Made by a program: the position numbers and the translations under genes. Of a DNA stretch of 18,850 bases, positions 6,524-14,578 are shown one piece after another. This DNA is from Frankiales bacterium (GTDB lineage Bacteria; Actinomycetota; Actinomycetes; Mycobacteriales; SCTD01). The stretch's first letter is position 1, and every line of letters starts with the position of its first letter. Location: positions 1 through 18,850 of the forward strand of contig JAODNQ010000116.1 of NCBI GenBank assembly GCA_025464695.1, read 5' to 3'. The notes beneath the pieces are model-generated. The model saw only the letters and a program-made list of their open reading frames with translations. It searched no databases and was not told the DNA's origin.

Positions 6524-7474
6524 TCAGGGCCGGTACTGCTCCTCGATGCCGATGACCTGCCGGTCTTCGACCTGGAAGTGCCAGTACGTCTGCAGGATCT
6601 GCTGGCGCACGTTCGCACCGGACATCGATCGTGACCCGGAGCGGAGGAAGTCGGCCCAGTCGCTGAGAGTCTGATTCGACAGGTCCGGAGCACCGGTGGT
6701 CATGATGCTGCCGTAGACGACCGCGTCGGGCGAGACGTCGTAGCTGCGAGTGGTCGGGTTGTCGTTGACGACGTGGTAGTCGCCAGCGTCCGTCCCGTCG
6801 GCAGCGGCGGCCGCGTCGGCTTCCTGGCCCTGCAGCCAGTCGACCCGGTCGACGGACACCCGCAGGTTCCCGTCCGGCGTGCGGACGATCTTGGTCACGG
6901 CTCCAAACTCGTCGGTACTGCTGAGCCGCTGCGCCTTCGGGGCCTTGAGCCCGCTCGGGGTAAGGCCGCAAAGGGCGGCGAGGCGACTGGAGGCGTCGCC
7001 GAGCGTCTGCGTGTAGCCGGGAGCGATGTCGCCAGGCTTGACGAGTTGGCGAACGAACTCCTCGTCCGCCGATGTCCGGCCTTCCCGCCACGCAGCCGCG
7101 AGTTCGGCCGGGACGACGCGGAAGTCGGGGCGTGCCGTGCTGGCGTCGTACTGGGCCGCGGCGAGCCGGATGTGGCGGCACGCCTCCGCGGGCGGCGCAG
7201 GGTGGGCCGACGGGGTGGGGACCGCCGACGACGCCGCTAAGGCGGTGGGCCTTGGTGTCGCGGGGCTGGCTTCGTCGAGCCGGTCCGGACTGGGGGCGGG
7301 CAGTAGAACGCCGAACGCCACTGCTGACACGCTCAGCACGAATACGGTCCCGACGCCGCGCCTCACGCGCCGCTGGACGGTCAGGCGGCGACTGCGAGCG
7401 GCAACGGCTGCCAGGTCCAGCGGCGTGGCCCCCTCGGGCAGAGCGTCGTGCAGCAGGCGGGTCAAGTCAGTCAT
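6524..7474 (-). CDS. Single-pass membrane protein, partner of a SigE-family sigma factor (anti-sigma-like)
   Basis: The 316-residue protein has a cytoplasmic N-terminus (about 1-38, basic RRLTVQRRVRR just before the membrane), one transmembrane helix at about 40-60 (VGTVFVLSVSAVAFGVLLPA), a Pro/Ala/Ser-rich spacer and an extracytoplasmic domain of about 220 residues that I do not recognise. This layout, right after a sigma gene, is common for actinobacterial sigma-associated membrane proteins that restrain or sense for the sigma factor. Its ATG (with MTDLTRLLHDALP) overlaps the end of the upstream sigma remnant by 8 bases, implying coupled translation. No classical zinc anti-sigma (HxxxCxxC) motif is seen in the N-terminus. 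The sensing function is inferred from context. Confidence 0.7.
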   Translation of the reverse strand: MTDLTRLLHDALPEGATPLDLAAVAARSRRLTVQRRVRRGVGTVFVLSVSAVAFGVLLPAPSPDRLDEASPATPRPTALAASSAVPTPSAHPAPPAEACRHIRLAAAQYDASTARPDFRVVPAELAAAWREGRTSADEEFVRQLVKPGDIAPGYTQTLGDASSRLAALCGLTPSGLKAPKAQRLSSTDEFGAVTKIVRTPDGNLRVSVDRVDWLQGQEADAAAAADGTDAGDYHVVNDNPTTRSYDVSPDAVVYGSIMTTGAPDLSNQTLSDWADFLRSGSRSMSGANVRQQILQTYWHFQVEDRQVIGIEEQYRP

Positions 7475-7793
7475 GGATCGGCTCCGTGAGCTCAGCGAGT
7501 CGGGGGTCGTCGCGCAGCGCTGCGACGCCCTGTGCTGTGAGCGCACGGACGGTCCCCGCAGCGCAGCCCATGCGCAGGGCGGTCTGCTCCACGGACAGGT
7601 CGAGCAGGAAGCGCAGGAGCACTGCCTCGCGCTGACGCCGCGGTAGGCCGGCGAGCGCAGCCCGGAACTCAGTCGCACCTCGCTCCGACGGCGGCCTGTC
7701 CGACCGCCCTCGCTCGAGCGAGTAGATGGGATGACTGTGCGGGGCCAGCCACCCAGCGCACGCTCGGCGTGACTGCCTGCCCCTTGGGTTCAA
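7467..7793 (-). pseudogene. SigE-family sigma-70 remnant: region 4 only, region 2 missing
   Basis: From about 7690 to the stop the frame reads FRAALAGLPRRQREAVLLRF, then a helix-turn-helix LSVEQTALRMGCAAGTVRAL and ALRDDPRLAEL, which is sigma region 4 of the SigE/ECF type and closely parallels the intact sigma factor at 7939-8415. Upstream, where region 2 (core RNA polymerase and -10 binding) should be, the frame is low-quality sequence with no match, and only about 120 bases remain before the divergent gene. The first codon given is merely the start of the open frame. A sigma factor without region 2 cannot direct promoter opening, so this is probably a truncated relic; a residual role in translation of the overlapping membrane gene, or as a small DNA-binding protein, is possible. 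Confidence 0.65.
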
Positions 7794-7808
7794 TCGGGGC
7801 GGCTGTAG

Positions 7809-7825
7809 CGGGCGAATCCCGCCCG
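7809..7825. promoter_or_regulatory. Inverted repeat between divergent sigma modules
   Basis: CGGGCG and CGCCCG (6-bp arms, AATCC loop) lie in the short region that separates the sigma remnant from the intact sigma gene. It may be an operator or simply a hairpin; no promoter boxes could be assigned with confidence. Confidence 0.3.
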
Positions 7826-7938
7826 TTGAGACCGCCGCATCCCGATCGTGCCCCGGGCGGTAGCGCCGGCCGGTCGAAAGTTCAGGGCGGTAGGCAACGC
7901 ATCTGAGGGCTGACGTGTCTGTGTCGGGAGGGGGTGCG

Positions 7939-8415
7939 GTGGAGCAGCGGTTCGAGGAGTTCGTGCGGGCGCGGTATTCGGCGTTGCTCGCCTACGGCTT
8001 CGTCCTGACCGCGTCGCAGCACGAGGCGGCCGACCTCCTGCAGGACGCGCTAGAACGCACGGGTTGCCGCTGGCACGTGGTGGAGGACCCGGAACCCTAC
8101 GTCCGGCGCGCGATGGTGAACCTGTCCGTGAACAGGGTGCGGCGGCTGCGACGCGGACTGCTCGTGGCCGAGCCCCCTGCCGTCCTGGTCGAGCCGCTCG
8201 GCGTCGAGGCCGATCACGTCTGGGCTGCGGTCAGGGCCCTGCCTCCTGGGCAGCGCGCTGTGCTCGTCCTCCGCTACTACGAGGGTCTCAGCGAGGCCGA
8301 GATCGCCACGGTCCTGGGGTGTGCCACGGGCACGGTGAAGAGCCAGGCCAGCAAGGCGCTGGCGACACTGCGAGCGAGGTGGGCCGCGGAGTCGGCCCGG
8401 GAGGTCAGCCGATGA
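7939..8415 (+). CDS. SigE-family RNA polymerase sigma factor (ECF-like)
   Basis: From GTG 7939 the protein has 158 residues. Region 2 is at about 3-70 (RFEEFVRARYSALLAYGFVLTASQHEAADLLQDALER, the helices that bind core polymerase and the -10 element) and region 4 at about 95-150 (VRALPPGQRAVLVLRYYEGL, then a helix-turn-helix LSEAEIATVLGCATGTVKSQ). Both are complete, as in the actinobacterial SigE family (ECF41/42-unrelated short sigma factors). GTG 7939 is preferred over GTG 7915 because GGGAGGGGG lies 4-8 bases ahead and the family begins close to the EEFVRARY motif. The stop overlaps the ATG of the next gene (ATGA), so the sigma factor and its membrane partner are coupled. Confidence 0.9.
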   Translation: MEQRFEEFVRARYSALLAYGFVLTASQHEAADLLQDALERTGCRWHVVEDPEPYVRRAMVNLSVNRVRRLRRGLLVAEPPAVLVEPLGVEADHVWAAVRALPPGQRAVLVLRYYEGLSEAEIATVLGCATGTVKSQASKALATLRARWAAESAREVSR

Positions 8416-10309
8416 CCGACGAGGTCGAGAGCGGCGGGACGGCGGCGGACCCGGTCGTGGAGAGGCTGCACCGCGTGTGGGCAGCCTCCCCGCCCGTCGG
8501 CGAGCAGGACGTCGAGACGGTCCTGGCCCGGCTGTCGGTCGCGGCCGCTCGACGCCGGCGCCGTCGGCAGGCCGTGATGACGGCGGCTGCGGCAGCGGTG
8601 GTGCTGGTCGCCGCTGTGACCGTCGCTGGAACGGCCACGCACGACGAGGGCGTGCTGCGCCAGACCGTCGCCGATCCTCCGGCGAGTGCTCCGGCCGCTC
8701 CCAGCCCGGCGACGACTCCGGCGCCGGTGCAGAGCGCGACGCCGAGCACGCCGCCCGTAGCCGGCTCCGGGTTCCGGGGACGGGACCTGTCCTGGGTGTC
8801 GACCCGGGACGGCGTCGCGCTCGGCGACCTGCCCTGCGGGAGCGGCCGGCGCTGCGTGCAGCTGCGGGTCACGGACGACGGCGGCAGGACCTGGAGCACG
8901 AGGACGGCGCCAGGGCCGGGGAGCTTTGCCGTCTCCACGGACGACCGCTGCGGGGCCTGTGTGCGGGCGGTCCGCTTCGCCGACGTCCGCAGCGGCTACG
9001 CCTACGGGCCGCAGGGACTGTGGACCACCGCGGACGGCGGGTCCACCTGGCAGCAGCAGACCTCGAAGGACGTCGAGGGGCTGGAGGTCGCCGGAGGGAC
9101 GGCGGTCCGCGTCGTGGCGGACTGCCTGCCTGACTGCGCCGGCAGGGTGGAGCGGGCTGCGGTCGGCAGTGACGACTGGCAGCCCCTTCCGACCGGCGAG
9201 GTCGACCTGCGTGGCGGCGCCGTCCTAGCGCGCTCAGGACGCCGGCTCCTGCTGGGCCTGACGGGCCGCACAGCGCACGGGGTCGGCGACCTCACGACGC
9301 ACCTGCTCCTCAGCGACAACAGCGGCGACAGCTGGACTCGTCGCGACGACCCCTGTGCCAGGTCAGGGCAGGACCCGGTGTGGACCACGTCGGCGCTGTC
9401 AGTGTCGGGCAGCGACGCCGTCCTGCTCTGCCAGCCGACCCGCTACCGGGACAGGAGCACCCGCCCCAGGCTCCTGACGTCCAGGGACGGTGGCGCGAGC
9501 TTCACCGGCAGCGAGCCGCCGCTGCCGGCAGGCACCGAGGCCGACCAGGCGTTCGGCGTCGCGGTCGCCGCAGGAGGCCGGCACGGTCCGGTCGCGGACG
9601 TCGCCGTCGACCGGTCGCAGACGCTCTCGCAACTGACGTCCGGAGGGTGGACCGGCCGTGCCTCCGAGCCGCAGCCGGACGGGACCCTCAGCAGCTGGCT
9701 CGGCTTCACCACCCCGGACGTCGGCCACTGGCTCGGCAGCAGCGGCGACGCCCTGTGGACGACCAGCGACGGCGGACGCCACTGGTCAGCCCGGGCGTGG
9801 GACCCCCCACCGGCGCCGAGCCGGACCGCCGACGCAGCCCGTCCGCGGGGCGTGGGCAGCGCGACGGACGTGCCCTGCCAGGGCACCCGGCTGCGCCTCA
9901 CCGTCCCGGATGACTTCCATGCCGGCTACACCGGCGACGCCTCCTTCGGCGTCGTCGTCACCAACGTCGGGCACAGCACCTGCCGGCTCGACGGCTCTCC
10001 GACCCTGCGGCTGAGCCGCGGGCGCGCCGCGCTCCCCTTCGATCTCCGACGGGGGTCGGGGATGGGCTATGCCGACCCCGGCCCGCACCCGGTCGTCCTG
10101 CCGCCTCACGGACCGCGCTGTTCGCCGTCGACAAGTACCGCTGCGACGCCGCACCGCAGGCAACGTCCGACACCGTCGCCGTGCGCCTGCCTGGGCTCGC
10201 CGCAACCGACCTGCCGCTCGCGGTCGACCTTTGCCGGGACGGCCCCGCGGGCAACAGCCTGACAGTCACCGCCGTGAGCTCAAAGCGCAACGACCTGCAC
10301 CGCCGCTGA
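8412..10309 (+). pseudogene. Membrane-anchored BNR-repeat / DUF4232 protein with apparent frameshift near 10111
   Basis: The gene starts at ATG 8412, overlapping the sigma stop by 4 bases. It encodes a cytoplasmic segment (1-53, ending in RRRRRRQ), one transmembrane helix (about 55-75), a Pro/Ala/Thr spacer, and a long extracytoplasmic region with at least five Asp-box/BNR-type motifs (DDGGRTWS at about 156, ADGGSTWQ, NSGDSW, DGGASF, SDGGRHWS), indicating a beta-propeller. A DUF4232-like domain begins at about residue 489 (CQGTRLRLTV). Near 10111 the frame changes: the sequence continues as Pro/Ser/Thr-rich noise to TGA 10260-10262, whereas the other frame continues the domain as LFAVDKYRCDAAPQ and LAVDLCRDGPAGNSLTVTAV to TGA 10307-10309. 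One missing base would restore about 632 residues. It may be a real mutation or an assembly error. Likely role: sensor/anti-sigma partner of the upstream sigma factor. Confidence 0.7.
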
Positions 10310-10509
10310 CGGCACCGTGCAGAAGGTGAGTGCCTTTGGCGGCTGGAGAAACGCCGCTCGTGCCGATGGCCGCTTGCGGGCTGTCGCTGTTCCTGGCGCC
10401 CAGGTAGCGGTGATAGTGCCGCTTCTTCCTTGGAGCAGCGCTTCGAGGTCCCACGTCGGGGCCTGTGGACAACGCCTAGGCCAAGTAAATCTCGACTTAC
10501 GGTTCGATC

Positions 10510-10881
10510 ATGACATCGAGCACGAGATCAGGGGCCGAACCCGAATCGACGCCAGGCGTCACCGAGCTGCCGCTTCTCGAACGACGCCAGGACCGCACCT
10601 TGCTTGAGCGACTGACACTGAAGCGCTTGCTCGGCATGAGGAAGGGCAGCCACAGGGAGCGGGTTGCGAGGCTGTGGCGGCTGCGGACCATCCTGCTCGC
10701 GTGCGGTGTCGTGAATCTGCTGACCGCCTGCGCTCGGGTCGCGATGGGTGAAGAGCCGAACGGACTGGGTCTGATAGGTCTGCTGCTGCTGATCACGACG
10801 CTGCCACAGCGCAAGGCGCTCAAGCGGTTGATCCGTCGAGGCGACCTGCCCGAGCGCAAGGCGGCGGCAGCCACTCGTTGA
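10510..10881 (+). CDS. Small membrane protein of unknown function (two predicted helices)
   Basis: The 123-residue protein is not recognised. The N-terminal 57 residues are hydrophilic and strongly charged (ERRQDRTLLERLTLKRLLGM, RKGSHRERVARLWRLR). Two hydrophobic segments follow: about 58-78 (ILLACGVVNLLTACARVAMG) and about 86-99 (GLIGLLLLITTLP), after which comes a basic tail (KALKRLIRRGDLPERKAAAA). Codon use suits the neighbours. ATG 10510 has no strong ribosome site, so the start is uncertain. It stands alone, some 200 bases after the BNR gene and convergent with the nuclease gene. A two-helix hairpin with both ends in the cytoplasm is the simplest topology. Confidence 0.6.
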   Translation: MTSSTRSGAEPESTPGVTELPLLERRQDRTLLERLTLKRLLGMRKGSHRERVARLWRLRTILLACGVVNLLTACARVAMGEEPNGLGLIGLLLLITTLPQRKALKRLIRRGDLPERKAAAATR

Positions 10882-11193
10882 GGCCGGCTGTCGTCAGTCG
10901 AAGGCCGAGGAGCTGCCGCTGGAGCCTCGAAAGCCGGCCTGGCGACCAACGGTGTGCCACCCGGCGCGGCTAGGTGCCCCCAGCTCCCCCCGCGGCATCG
11001 TCGAGGGCGCGAAGGCGCCCACTGCTAGCTCGACCGTGCGGGCAGCACCTGGTCGCTGCCGTGCAAGTCGCGCTCGCTCCAGCACAGTTTCCGGGCCGTG
11101 CTGCTGGAACACGCCGTCGGCTACTGGTCAGTCGCACATCCCGAGCGGTGGCCGCAGGTCGATCGACGTCACGCACCGATCGCGAGCGCCTGG
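10882..11193. other. Convergent intergenic region without a recognised gene
   Basis: This 312-base stretch lies between the tail ends of two convergent genes. The frames that cross it are shadows with no ribosome sites. The only structure seen is a hairpin GGGCGC-GAAG-GCGCCC at 11005-11020. Confidence 0.5.
11005..11020. terminator. Short hairpin between convergent genes
   Basis: A perfect 6-bp stem GGGCGC/GCGCCC closes a GAAG loop, about 125 bases past the membrane-protein stop and 175 bases past the nuclease stop. It lacks a T-run. Its position between convergent genes is the main reason to consider it a terminator. Confidence 0.35.
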
Positions 11194-13362
11194 TCAGGGC
11201 GCGCCGGGCAAGTCTTCGCACGCGATCCGGTCGCCATCGCTGTCGAGCCGGGCGACGTCGCCGTAGTACGGGTAGTACCGGTCGAACCAGTCCTGGGCGC
11301 TGCGCCAGGTGGCGAAGTCGGTGCAGTTCTTCGTGTCGCCGGGGTTCGCCGGCTGGGCGCCGGTCGGCGCCGGGGTCGCGCACAGGGTCGGCGACGGGGT
11401 CGGGCTCGGCGCGGGGCTCGCGCTCGGGCTCGGGCTGGGGCTCGGGCTCGCCGCGGTGGCGGGCGCGGGAGTACTCCCGCAAGTGGCGAGCATGTCGGCG
11501 AGGGCGTCCCACTCCGGCTGCGTGACGGTCAGGGTCCAGCGCTTCTTCACCCCGGCCCAGTCGGTGGCGTAGGTGCACCAGTAGCTGCGCAGCGGCGGCT
11601 TCCACTGCTCGGGGCCGGAGTCGCTCTTGGACTGGTTGAGGTTGTCCTCGACGGCGATCAGATGCTCGGGGTCGGCGAGGTCGTTCGCGTACGCCTGCTT
11701 GCGGGCCTGGTTCCAGGCGTAGCCGCCGGACCGGTGAGCGTTGCCGAGCGGCACGAAGTGGTCGATGTCGACGTCGCCGGCAAGGGTCCAGTCCTGCCCG
11801 CTGTACGGGTCGTGCCACCGGCCGGTCGCGACGGTGCAGTTGCTGGCGGTAGTGAACGTGACGGGCGCGAGCGACTCGACGAGCAGGACCTCCGCGCGGG
11901 TGTCCTGGCAGTCGCCATCGGCGTCGATCCAGTGCCGCCACTCGTCACGGCTGTACGGGACGCTGGTGTTGGCGGGCGCGACGACGAGCCCGGCCAGCGC
12001 GGCAGGCCCGCTCGGCGTGCCGGTAGGCGTCGGGCTGGCGGGGCCGGACGGGCTGGCGGCGGTGACGGGGGCGCCGTCGGCGAGGAAGTAGCCGAACACG
12101 TCGGCGATCAGGTGCGTCCCGGTGCTGACGTAGACCGATACGCTCCCGCCGGCGCCGAGCGGGGCGAGCGCGGCGTTCGCGATGACCTGGCCGCCGGCGT
12201 AGCCGAGGGTGCTGGCGCTGGCGGGGGGCGCGCCGCCGGTCGGGGACACCTGCGCGAACCCTGCGCCCTGCGGGGCGACCGCTGCGACGCCGAGGGCGAC
12301 GGCCGACACGCCGCTGGCGGGCACCGAACGGCGGTTCGTCATGTCGATGCGGAGCTCGGTGCCGGACGCGGGCCGGGTGCCGGTGGTGCCGAAGTACGCC
12401 GAGCGCTCGCGGGTGTCGAGCTCTCGGGCGGGCTCGACGGCCTGGAACAGCCCGCCGGTCGAGCTCGGGGCGGTCCCGTCGGTGTAGTAGCCGGTGACGT
12501 CCGCAATGAGGTGCGCCGCCTGGGACGTGTACAGCCGGACCTGCCCGTCCGCGCCGACGGGGACGATGACGAGGTTCGCGATGGTTTGGCCCGGGCTGCT
12601 GGTGCCGATGTTGCTCGACCCGCCGATCGGCGTGGAGCTGCCGGTCGGGACGACCTGGACGAACCCGGCGCGGTCGACGGCGGTCGCGGTGACGTTGAGG
12701 GCGACGGCGGAGACCCCGCTGGTCGGGACGCCGCCCCGTCCGGTGATCTGCAGCAGGCGGCTGGTCCCGGCAGCGGGACGGGGCCCGTCGGTGCGGGTAT
12801 CGAGCAGGCGGTTCGGGGCGAGAGCGGCGAACCGGCCGTCGGTGCTCGCGCCGGAGGCCTGGTAGTAGCCGAGGACGTCGGCGATGAGGTGACCGCCGCC
12901 GGAGGTGTAAAGCGTGACGCGGCCGTTCGCGCCGATCGGTGCGGTCACGAGCCCGGCGATGACCCGGGTGCTGCTGGTGTGGCCGATGACCGAGGTGCCG
13001 CGGCCGTCGGTGCCCGACGGGTACACGGAGACGTGCCCGGTGCCCTTCGCTTCCGCGATGGTCACGTTCAGCACGACCGCTGACGCCCCCGACGCCGGCA
13101 CCCCCGACCGGCCCGCGACGGTGAGCTCGACGGTCCCTCCGGCCGGCACGGCGGCGTGCGGCGCGCCGGTGCCGTCGCGGGTGTCGAGCGCCCGGGTTGG
13201 CTGCAACGGGACGTACTTGCTCGCCGTGGCGATCGGCGCCGCTGCCGCCGGCCGATGATCGACGGCAAGCGCGAGCGGCGTCGCGGTTCCGAGGAGCAGG
13301 ACGAGCAGAGTCAGCAGCGAGCGGACGCGCAGAGCAGCAGGCACCAGGGCCCCCAGGGGCAT
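11194..13362 (-). CDS. Secreted surface-repeat protein with HNH (DUF1524-type) nuclease and Excalibur domains
   Basis: This 722-residue protein has an N-terminal signal peptide (RVRSLLTLLVLLLGTATPLA, cleavage probably near residues 41-44). Three repeats of about 120 residues follow (about 48-168, 177-293, 305-427), each opening with LDTR and closing with HLIADVxGY(Y/F), a repeat common on secreted actinobacterial proteins. A Pro/Ser/Thr linker leads to a nuclease domain (about 465-625) with DVDIDHFVPLGNAH, the betabetaalpha-metal histidine of the GmrSD C-terminal/DUF1524 HNH type, and HLIAVEDNLNQSKSDSGPEQW, the downstream Asn/His part. A Ser-Pro repeat linker (about 638-660) precedes an Excalibur domain (679-718) ending in DSDGDRIACE, a calcium-binding loop linked to the cell wall. 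Expected to be an extracellular DNase held at the surface; substrate is not known. ATG 13362 has no clear ribosome site. Confidence 0.88.
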   Translation of the reverse strand: MPLGALVPAALRVRSLLTLLVLLLGTATPLALAVDHRPAAAAPIATASKYVPLQPTRALDTRDGTGAPHAAVPAGGTVELTVAGRSGVPASGASAVVLNVTIAEAKGTGHVSVYPSGTDGRGTSVIGHTSSTRVIAGLVTAPIGANGRVTLYTSGGGHLIADVLGYYQASGASTDGRFAALAPNRLLDTRTDGPRPAAGTSRLLQITGRGGVPTSGVSAVALNVTATAVDRAGFVQVVPTGSSTPIGGSSNIGTSSPGQTIANLVIVPVGADGQVRLYTSQAAHLIADVTGYYTDGTAPSSTGGLFQAVEPARELDTRERSAYFGTTGTRPASGTELRIDMTNRRSVPASGVSAVALGVAAVAPQGAGFAQVSPTGGAPPASASTLGYAGGQVIANAALAPLGAGGSVSVYVSTGTHLIADVFGYFLADGAPVTAASPSGPASPTPTGTPSGPAALAGLVVAPANTSVPYSRDEWRHWIDADGDCQDTRAEVLLVESLAPVTFTTASNCTVATGRWHDPYSGQDWTLAGDVDIDHFVPLGNAHRSGGYAWNQARKQAYANDLADPEHLIAVEDNLNQSKSDSGPEQWKPPLRSYWCTYATDWAGVKKRWTLTVTQPEWDALADMLATCGSTPAPATAASPSPSPSPSASPAPSPTPSPTLCATPAPTGAQPANPGDTKNCTDFATWRSAQDWFDRYYPYYGDVARLDSDGDRIACEDLPGAP
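11382..11455. repeat. Low-complexity hexamer repeat coding for a Ser-Pro linker
   Basis: GGGCTC-type hexamers are repeated with small changes inside the nuclease gene and encode the alternating Ser-Pro linker before the Excalibur domain. Such tracts vary in length by slippage. Confidence 0.6.
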
Positions 13363-13925
13363 CGCTTGTCGACGCGGCCGGGGCAGAAGAACGCGCTGTC
13401 CGGCGCACTGTGTCAGCCCGGGCGGTACCGCCGCAGCCGATCAATGACCAGCCCGTGGGGCGCGGCGAGGCGGCCGACGCATGGCAGCAGCGGCAGGCGG
13501 GCGGGCCCCATGAGCCGAGGTGCGGTCCGCAGGACGACGCGGCGCCGGGCTGTGGTGCGAGCCGTAGTCGTTCACCGGGTGAACGTGATCTTCGGGGAGT
13601 CCGACGGGGAGCCAGCCGTGTCGAGCTGGCGGCGGTGTTCGGCACCATGATCGTGGGCTTCCCGGCGAGGATGACTGGCGGACCTGCTCGACCAGGAGCA
13701 GGTCCGCCAGCACGACGAGGCTCGTCAGGCCGGCAGGGCCGCAGGCGGCAGCTGGTCGCCCGTTGCAGGGCCAGGCTCTGCCCAGGACCCGAGCGCGGGA
13801 CGCACCGGGCCCCGCCGCGGGCGCAGGCCGGGGCCGCGACCTCTGTCACCGAACCGCCGCCCGAGGCGAAGTCCTCGACGTGGAGCGGACGCGACCCCGA
13901 CAGGAGGTGAGGCAGTGCCCGTCGC
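13363..13925. other. Intergenic region upstream of the nuclease gene
   Basis: No convincing gene is seen in these 563 bases. Open frames on both strands overlap and give Arg/Pro/Ala-rich products. The clearest structure is the long perfect hairpin at 13675-13710. The nuclease promoter must lie in the lower part, near 13363-13500, but no boxes could be assigned. Confidence 0.5.
13675..13710 (-). terminator. Perfect 15-bp hairpin, probable terminator of the 136-residue gene
   Basis: CTGGCGGACCTGCTC (13675-13689) and its exact reverse complement (13696-13710) are separated by a GACCAG loop. It lies about 215 bases past the stop of the minus-strand gene at 13926 and before the nuclease start. 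There is no T-run, as is frequent in GC-rich actinomycetes. Confidence 0.5.
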
Positions 13926-14336
13926 TCAGGAGGGGGAAGCCGGGTCGCTGAGCCAGCGGCGGGCACCGGTCAGCTCGTCCAGCGCCCAAGCGCAGCGCAG
14001 CAGCTCGTCAAGATCGGCCGGACGCCGTGCCACGAGAGCGTCAACGAGCTGATCCAGGACCAGCAGGGCGTCCCCAGCCGTCACGTCTGAGGCTGCCGGC
14101 GGCGCCGGGCCGAGCAACATGCACGCCGCGCTCAACAGATGAGACGTCGCCCGCCGGTCGACCCGGCCGGCGCTCGCCCTCGCCAACAGCCACAGCTCCG
14201 CCGCGACGTCCGCCGCACCCGCACCAGCGGGCGACCCGGCTGCTGCCTGGTCCACGCTCAACAACAGCCCGAGCCCCAGTACCCCCGGCCTGCCGAGGAA
14301 CCTGACCGGTCCGCGCCCACCAACACCGTCCGTCAC
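13926..14336 (-). CDS. Unknown helical cytoplasmic protein, 136 residues
   Basis: I do not recognise this protein. From GTG 14336 it reads as a mostly alpha-helical, Ala/Leu-rich polypeptide with no transmembrane helix or signal peptide. Notable parts are VLGLGLLLSVDQAAAG, AADVAAELWLLARASAGRVD, HLLSAACMLLGP, GDALLVLDQLVDALVARRPA and LDELLRCAWALDELTGARRW. The start is supported by AAGGGGG about 7 bases ahead, and third codon positions are strongly G/C. The opposite strand is open over much of the same stretch but gives poor protein. It lies just left of a hairpin-rich non-coding region and could belong to the proposed mobile element. The open frame runs much further upstream without a stop, but those upstream residues cross the tRNA remnant and terD and are not coding. 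Confidence 0.6.
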   Translation of the reverse strand: MTDGVGGRGPVRFLGRPGVLGLGLLLSVDQAAAGSPAGAGAADVAAELWLLARASAGRVDRRATSHLLSAACMLLGPAPPAASDVTAGDALLVLDQLVDALVARRPADLDELLRCAWALDELTGARRWLSDPASPS

Positions 14337-14468
14337 GTGGCAGCCCCCTTCTGGTCCGACGTGCAGCGTGGAGGCGGCCACGCGCTCCGTGCCGCACCGC
14401 ACGCCTGCATGTGGACAACCAGGACGACGGTCCGCACCGTGCGGTGCTCCCGGCGAGGTCGACAGCAG

Positions 14469-14499
14469 CGCTGCCCGCGACCCCGCCTCGCGGGCAGCG
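14469..14499. repeat. Perfect 12-bp inverted repeat (strong hairpin)
   Basis: CGCTGCCCGCGA (14469-14480) and TCGCGGGCAGCG (14488-14499) are exact complements around a 7-base loop CCCCGCC. It lies about 130 bases upstream of the GTG of the minus-strand 136-residue gene and outside any gene. Confidence 0.7.
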
Positions 14500-14537
14500 G
14501 CGGCCGCGACGAGCGGGACGGGACAGGCTCGGGTGAC

Positions 14538-14564
14538 GAGCAAGGCCGCATCCCTCCCTTGCTC
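14538..14564. repeat. Inverted repeat GAGCAAGG/CCTTGCTC
   Basis: The arms (14538-14545 and 14557-14564) form an 8-bp stem with an 11-base loop. The same arm sequence returns in the next hairpin, so the two may be copies of one unit. Confidence 0.6.
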
Positions 14565-14578
14565 TGCGGTGTCCTCGC

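Noticed and set aside
8064..8411. Upstream extension of the BNR/DUF4232 gene
   Set aside because: It lies inside the sigma factor gene in a different frame; ATG 8412 with the ATGA overlap is the natural start.
11098..13083. 661-codon open frame on the plus strand
   Set aside because: It is antisense to the secreted nuclease gene, whose domains are clear. The product is Val/Gly/Arg-rich with no fold signal; long antisense frames are expected at this GC content.
11945..13966. 673-codon open frame on the minus strand
   Set aside because: It is another frame of the nuclease gene and is dominated by Arg/Pro runs.
13915..14052. Small plus-strand frame beginning with GTG after AGGAGGTG
   Set aside because: The ribosome-site match is good, but the product is a 45-residue Ser/Arg/Ala string with poor codon use and lies opposite the better-supported 136-residue gene.
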